Assembly (NCBI GenBank): GCA_963693285.1
Contig: OY848917.1
Span: 28,273,745-28,337,744, forward strand
Direction of reading: 5' to 3'
DNA length: 64,000 nucleotides
Source of the DNA: Xestospongia muta
Lineage: Eukaryota > Porifera > Demospongiae > Haplosclerida > Petrosiidae
Every line of letters begins with the position of its first letter. Position 1 is the stretch's first letter. The translations under genes were made by a program, and so were the position numbers. Shown piece by piece: positions 61,301 to 64,000 of the stretch. The notes beneath the pieces were generated by a model, which saw only the letters and a list, made by a program, of their open reading frames with translations, did not search any database and had not been told where the DNA came from.

Positions 61301-62314
61301 GCATATTATTGTCTGATTTGTTTTGAATGCAACAGTGTACATCAGAAATGTTTGTTTTAGATAGATCTTCTCACATTCCTTTATGTAGCATTGGTAGGAT
61401 GGTCCACAATGTAGAACCTATGTAGATAGATACACAAATGACTTGGTAAAAACAAAGAAGCTATCAATATCGTTTAAACACATTCTTCTAAGTTGGGTTT
61501 TAATTACTCAGGTTCAAAACAGAACCTTCTAAGACATGTATAATACAATGGTGTGTGTGCATTGGTTTCTGACTAGAGTTTAATTTTATTGATCATATCA
61601 ATTACAACAATATAATTTACGACACCTTAAGACCACCTGTACTTGACATATTCCAGCTGGAGTAAGCAGCTAATACACAAAATAAATAGATTCCAGCTAC
61701 ATGTGCATATTGTACATAAATATTAAAATTTATTTCACCAAGTTCTTTATTTAATAGATAGTGGTCCAAAATTAAAAGATGGTGTTGTTGATAATGAAAG
61801 TGCATCTCTACTCAAACAATCAATTCTACGTCAGAAGTCACTTGAATTGCCAACCAATCAAACTTCTCCTATAGTTAAAGAAACTAACAGTACATCATAT
61901 GATCCAATGGATGATGCTAAAAATAATGGCATTTTGTCTAAACTAACACTTGGAGCTAATTTTAAAGCAGGAAAAAGTCCAGTCAGCAGACTTTTGTTTC
62001 ACAATGCTGTTGTTGACACTAGTGTACCAAATCGTTCGTCTCATGAAACTCACCATTCTGAACAACCACAAGAAAATGGATCGGTACCAACTACAGAACC
62101 TTTGTTACATTTTATGTTGCCTCCTCCACCAATTGTGAGTCACAGCTCTATAGCAGAACAAGTTAGTGGAGTAGGAGACACTGTCAAGGAGGGCAGAAAG
62201 GAGGAGAGTCACCTCAATGCTGACAATGAATCTGTGAGCAGTAGTTGTACAAGTAGTGACACAGAAGAGGAAGAAGAGTTGACTAAAGAATTGTTACAGG
62301 AATGGAGTAAAGAG
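51192..62314 (+). CDS. Class I Rab11 family-interacting protein-like, 5' part
   Basis: Seven exons: 51192-51228, 51641-51679, 53987-54089, 55794-56541, 58772-60308, 60596-61135, 61758-62314 (3561 nt, 1187 codons, phase 0 at the end; continues past the window). The start, MNSWIPSHIQVTVHQARDLALKS, matches the WxPTHVQVTVLxARGL opening of class I Rab11-FIPs. The C2 domain continues through VYVLVQVEKE, CPQWNETFD, DEFIGHITIP and WHKLGPKPGK..RGDLLI, where the family has the WYKL..KPGK..RGEI end. The long linker is Ser/Thr/Pro-rich with basic patches. Class I FIPs link Rab11 recycling endosomes to membranes and motors. The Rab11-binding coil is not in view. Exon 5 (1.5 kb) is unusually long. Confidence 0.85.
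53735..53765. repeat. (AT)n microsatellite
   Basis: A TA dinucleotide run in intron 2 of the Rab11-FIP-like gene. Confidence 0.85.
55321..55370. repeat. (CA)n microsatellite
   Basis: A CACA run with a CCCACACACA start, in intron 3 of the Rab11-FIP-like gene. The open frame that begins at 55561 is intronic up to 55793, where exon 4 starts after CTCTCATTAG. Confidence 0.85.
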
Positions 62315-64000
62315 GTAAATGAGTATGACAATTTTGTTATTAATTACAGACACCTATTTAGTTATAGGTTAGTCTGTTGTTGTCAACTCTTTGCTAATAA
62401 ATGAAGTGTATATAGGACTTGTACAGCAATAATGCAGATGTTGGTAGAGCATAATTAGACCTGAGCATGTGTTATGTTAAGAGAGTGAAAAATGCAAAAT
62501 GGCTGTTGTGATAAGCATTGAATGCGGTGATGATCTTTTGAATAGAAGTACAGACTGTTCTTTACTAACTAGCACTGCCTTGCATCAAGAGTAGAGTTTC
62601 GAGTGGTTTTGAGAACTTTATTAGCAACTGTTGGCTCATGTGGGTTCTGTGACCTGCAATATCTTTGCCGGTTGTACAAGTCCTGTGTGCACTTGTCTCC
62701 TAGACCCTCCTCTCTTGGTGAAGGGTTGGCAGTATTATTAATTAAAGATGTTTATGTAGTTATAAGTGTGCATATTACTTATTCAACAAAATAACTAACT
62801 AGAAACCTGATTGTCAGGTTGTGTCATGTTGTGAGTACCATGATTAGAATGTGTCCCTGCATAGAATATTTGTGATTGTATGTATCATAGTTGGTAAGAA
62901 AGGAGACTATAGATGACAATAGCTGTTACATCAAGTGGTTATGATTGCTTGTTGGTTTTTAGTGTTTGATTCTTCTTCATACATAGCTAAAATATTCATG
63001 TAAGGGCTTGTCTTAAGTCTTTTAGTAGTCACTTTAAACGGGAAATATTAAGATACTGGACAGTAAATGTAATTTAATAAAATCTAATTTACTAGCTTAA
63101 CTATTTTGTTAATGATATTGCTTTTTAAAGTAATTTTTATCGCCATGATAAAATTTGGGTGTGTCTATATTAATTAATGAACATTGTATTGAAATAGTAT
63201 TGATACCGACAATAATTGACAAAAAAGTATCAAAATGGTACCATTCCATGAAGCTGTTAAATGTTCATATGATAACTAATATAGCATATAGTATCCAGTT
63301 AGGTTTGAATAATAATATTTAACCCTCGCCTGGTGACTGTGTGGGTAAGGGTTACAGTACTTACCTTGTGTGTGTGTGTGTCTGTCTGTTCCAAAAGCAC
63401 AGGTGATATGGAGAGTTTATCGCTCCCAGAAAAATTACATTATGCAATTTTCTACATTTTCAATGTGGGAATTTTTCTAAAATGCTTCGTTCTCTCGAGT
63501 TAATACAATTTATTTACTTGGTTTCCACGCTTTTTTGACAGGATTAGTAATAATTATTGTTATGTCATCAGTTTAGGTGGACATATTAAAGGACCTTTCG
63601 GTTTCATAAAGAGCTGTTATACTTTTAAGACTGAAAGTAATTTTGGTACAATATTTGACTTCTGAAATATTTTCTGTTGCAACAACTATAAGTTAGTCAA
63701 GTGACATAGCTAATTAAACAGAGTCTGAAAGGACTGCTATTAGCAAAACAAAATTGTTTATGTAAAATCCATTTTGGTAGACTATCGTCAATTGCCACAC
63801 CTATGGTATAGCTTCCAGCATAACTTACATGTTTTCATAGATATTATGATATTACATTAGTTTGAGACAATCTCTGTCGCTACACCATGTTTTTCTGTAC
63901 AAATTGCCCATGGTATGTTGTATCACATACAGATCAAGCAACTCTCTGTGTATGGCACTTCCTATGTAGAAATTAATATAAATGGAATCACACATGAAGA
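62315..64000 (+). other. Intron of the Rab11-FIP-like gene (window end)
   Basis: Begins with donor GTAAATGAG after the acidic end of exon 7 (EEEEELTKELLQEWSKE). I searched for an in-phase exon coding for the ELEDYIDNLL-type Rab11-binding motif and found none before 64000. No other gene or RNA seen. Confidence 0.5.

Noticed and set aside
62315..62404. Continuation of the exon 7 frame to the stop at 62402-62404
   Set aside because: A clear donor (AAAGAG|GTAAATGAG) precedes it and the added residues are not FIP-like. Intron retention cannot be excluded, but the Rab11-binding end would be missing.

Overview
The window is AT-rich nuclear DNA of an animal. The genes are split by many short GT-AG introns, there are local gene families with decaying relatives, and there are several minisatellites. 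A class I Rab11-FIP-like gene and an expanded ABHD6-like lipase family point to a metazoan. An early-branching one, such as a sponge, fits the compact genes and repeats, but this is inference. No bacterial-type operon, CRISPR array or rRNA was seen.

Region 1 (1-13.2 kb). Three tandem plus-strand copies (A, B, C; period about 4.4 kb) of a six-exon gene encode a secreted cysteine-rich protein of 286 aa that ends in a half EGF-like module. I do not recognise the main domain. Copy B has lost the splice donor after exon 4. A fourth copy survives only as an exon 5/6 fragment at 13.0 kb. The spacers carry a duplicated remnant of a Gypsy-type gag/protease region and a MITE-like inverted-repeat element. 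A broken reverse transcriptase lies after copy C.

Region 2 (13.5-49.5 kb). This is a cluster of ABHD6-like alpha/beta-hydrolases (monoacylglycerol-lipase family). Four copies are intact, one on the minus strand (13542-16490) and three on the plus strand (24616-30823, 35481-38677, 39371-49525). All have six exons, an N-terminal membrane anchor and a complete Ser-Asp-His triad with the human Asp-His spacing. Around them lie at least six broken copies or exon relics on both strands. The stretch 18.2-20.9 kb interrupts the cluster with unassigned open frames, including a possible 100-aa secreted protein and a fragment of a membrane protein.

The third plus-strand ABHD6-like gene is unusual. Its exon 4 sits between two arrays of the same 19-bp minisatellite in opposite orientations (about 0.7 kb and 3.15 kb). 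Its next intron is filled with about 3 kb of a 66-bp minisatellite, each unit of which carries an inverted repeat.

Region 3 (51.2-64 kb). The 5' seven exons (at least 1187 codons) encode a class I Rab11-family-interacting-protein-like protein with an N-terminal C2 domain and a long Ser-rich linker. The Rab11-binding C-terminus should lie beyond the window.

Gene models were read by eye from splice signals, phase continuity and comparison between copies. Exon phases close exactly in every intact model.
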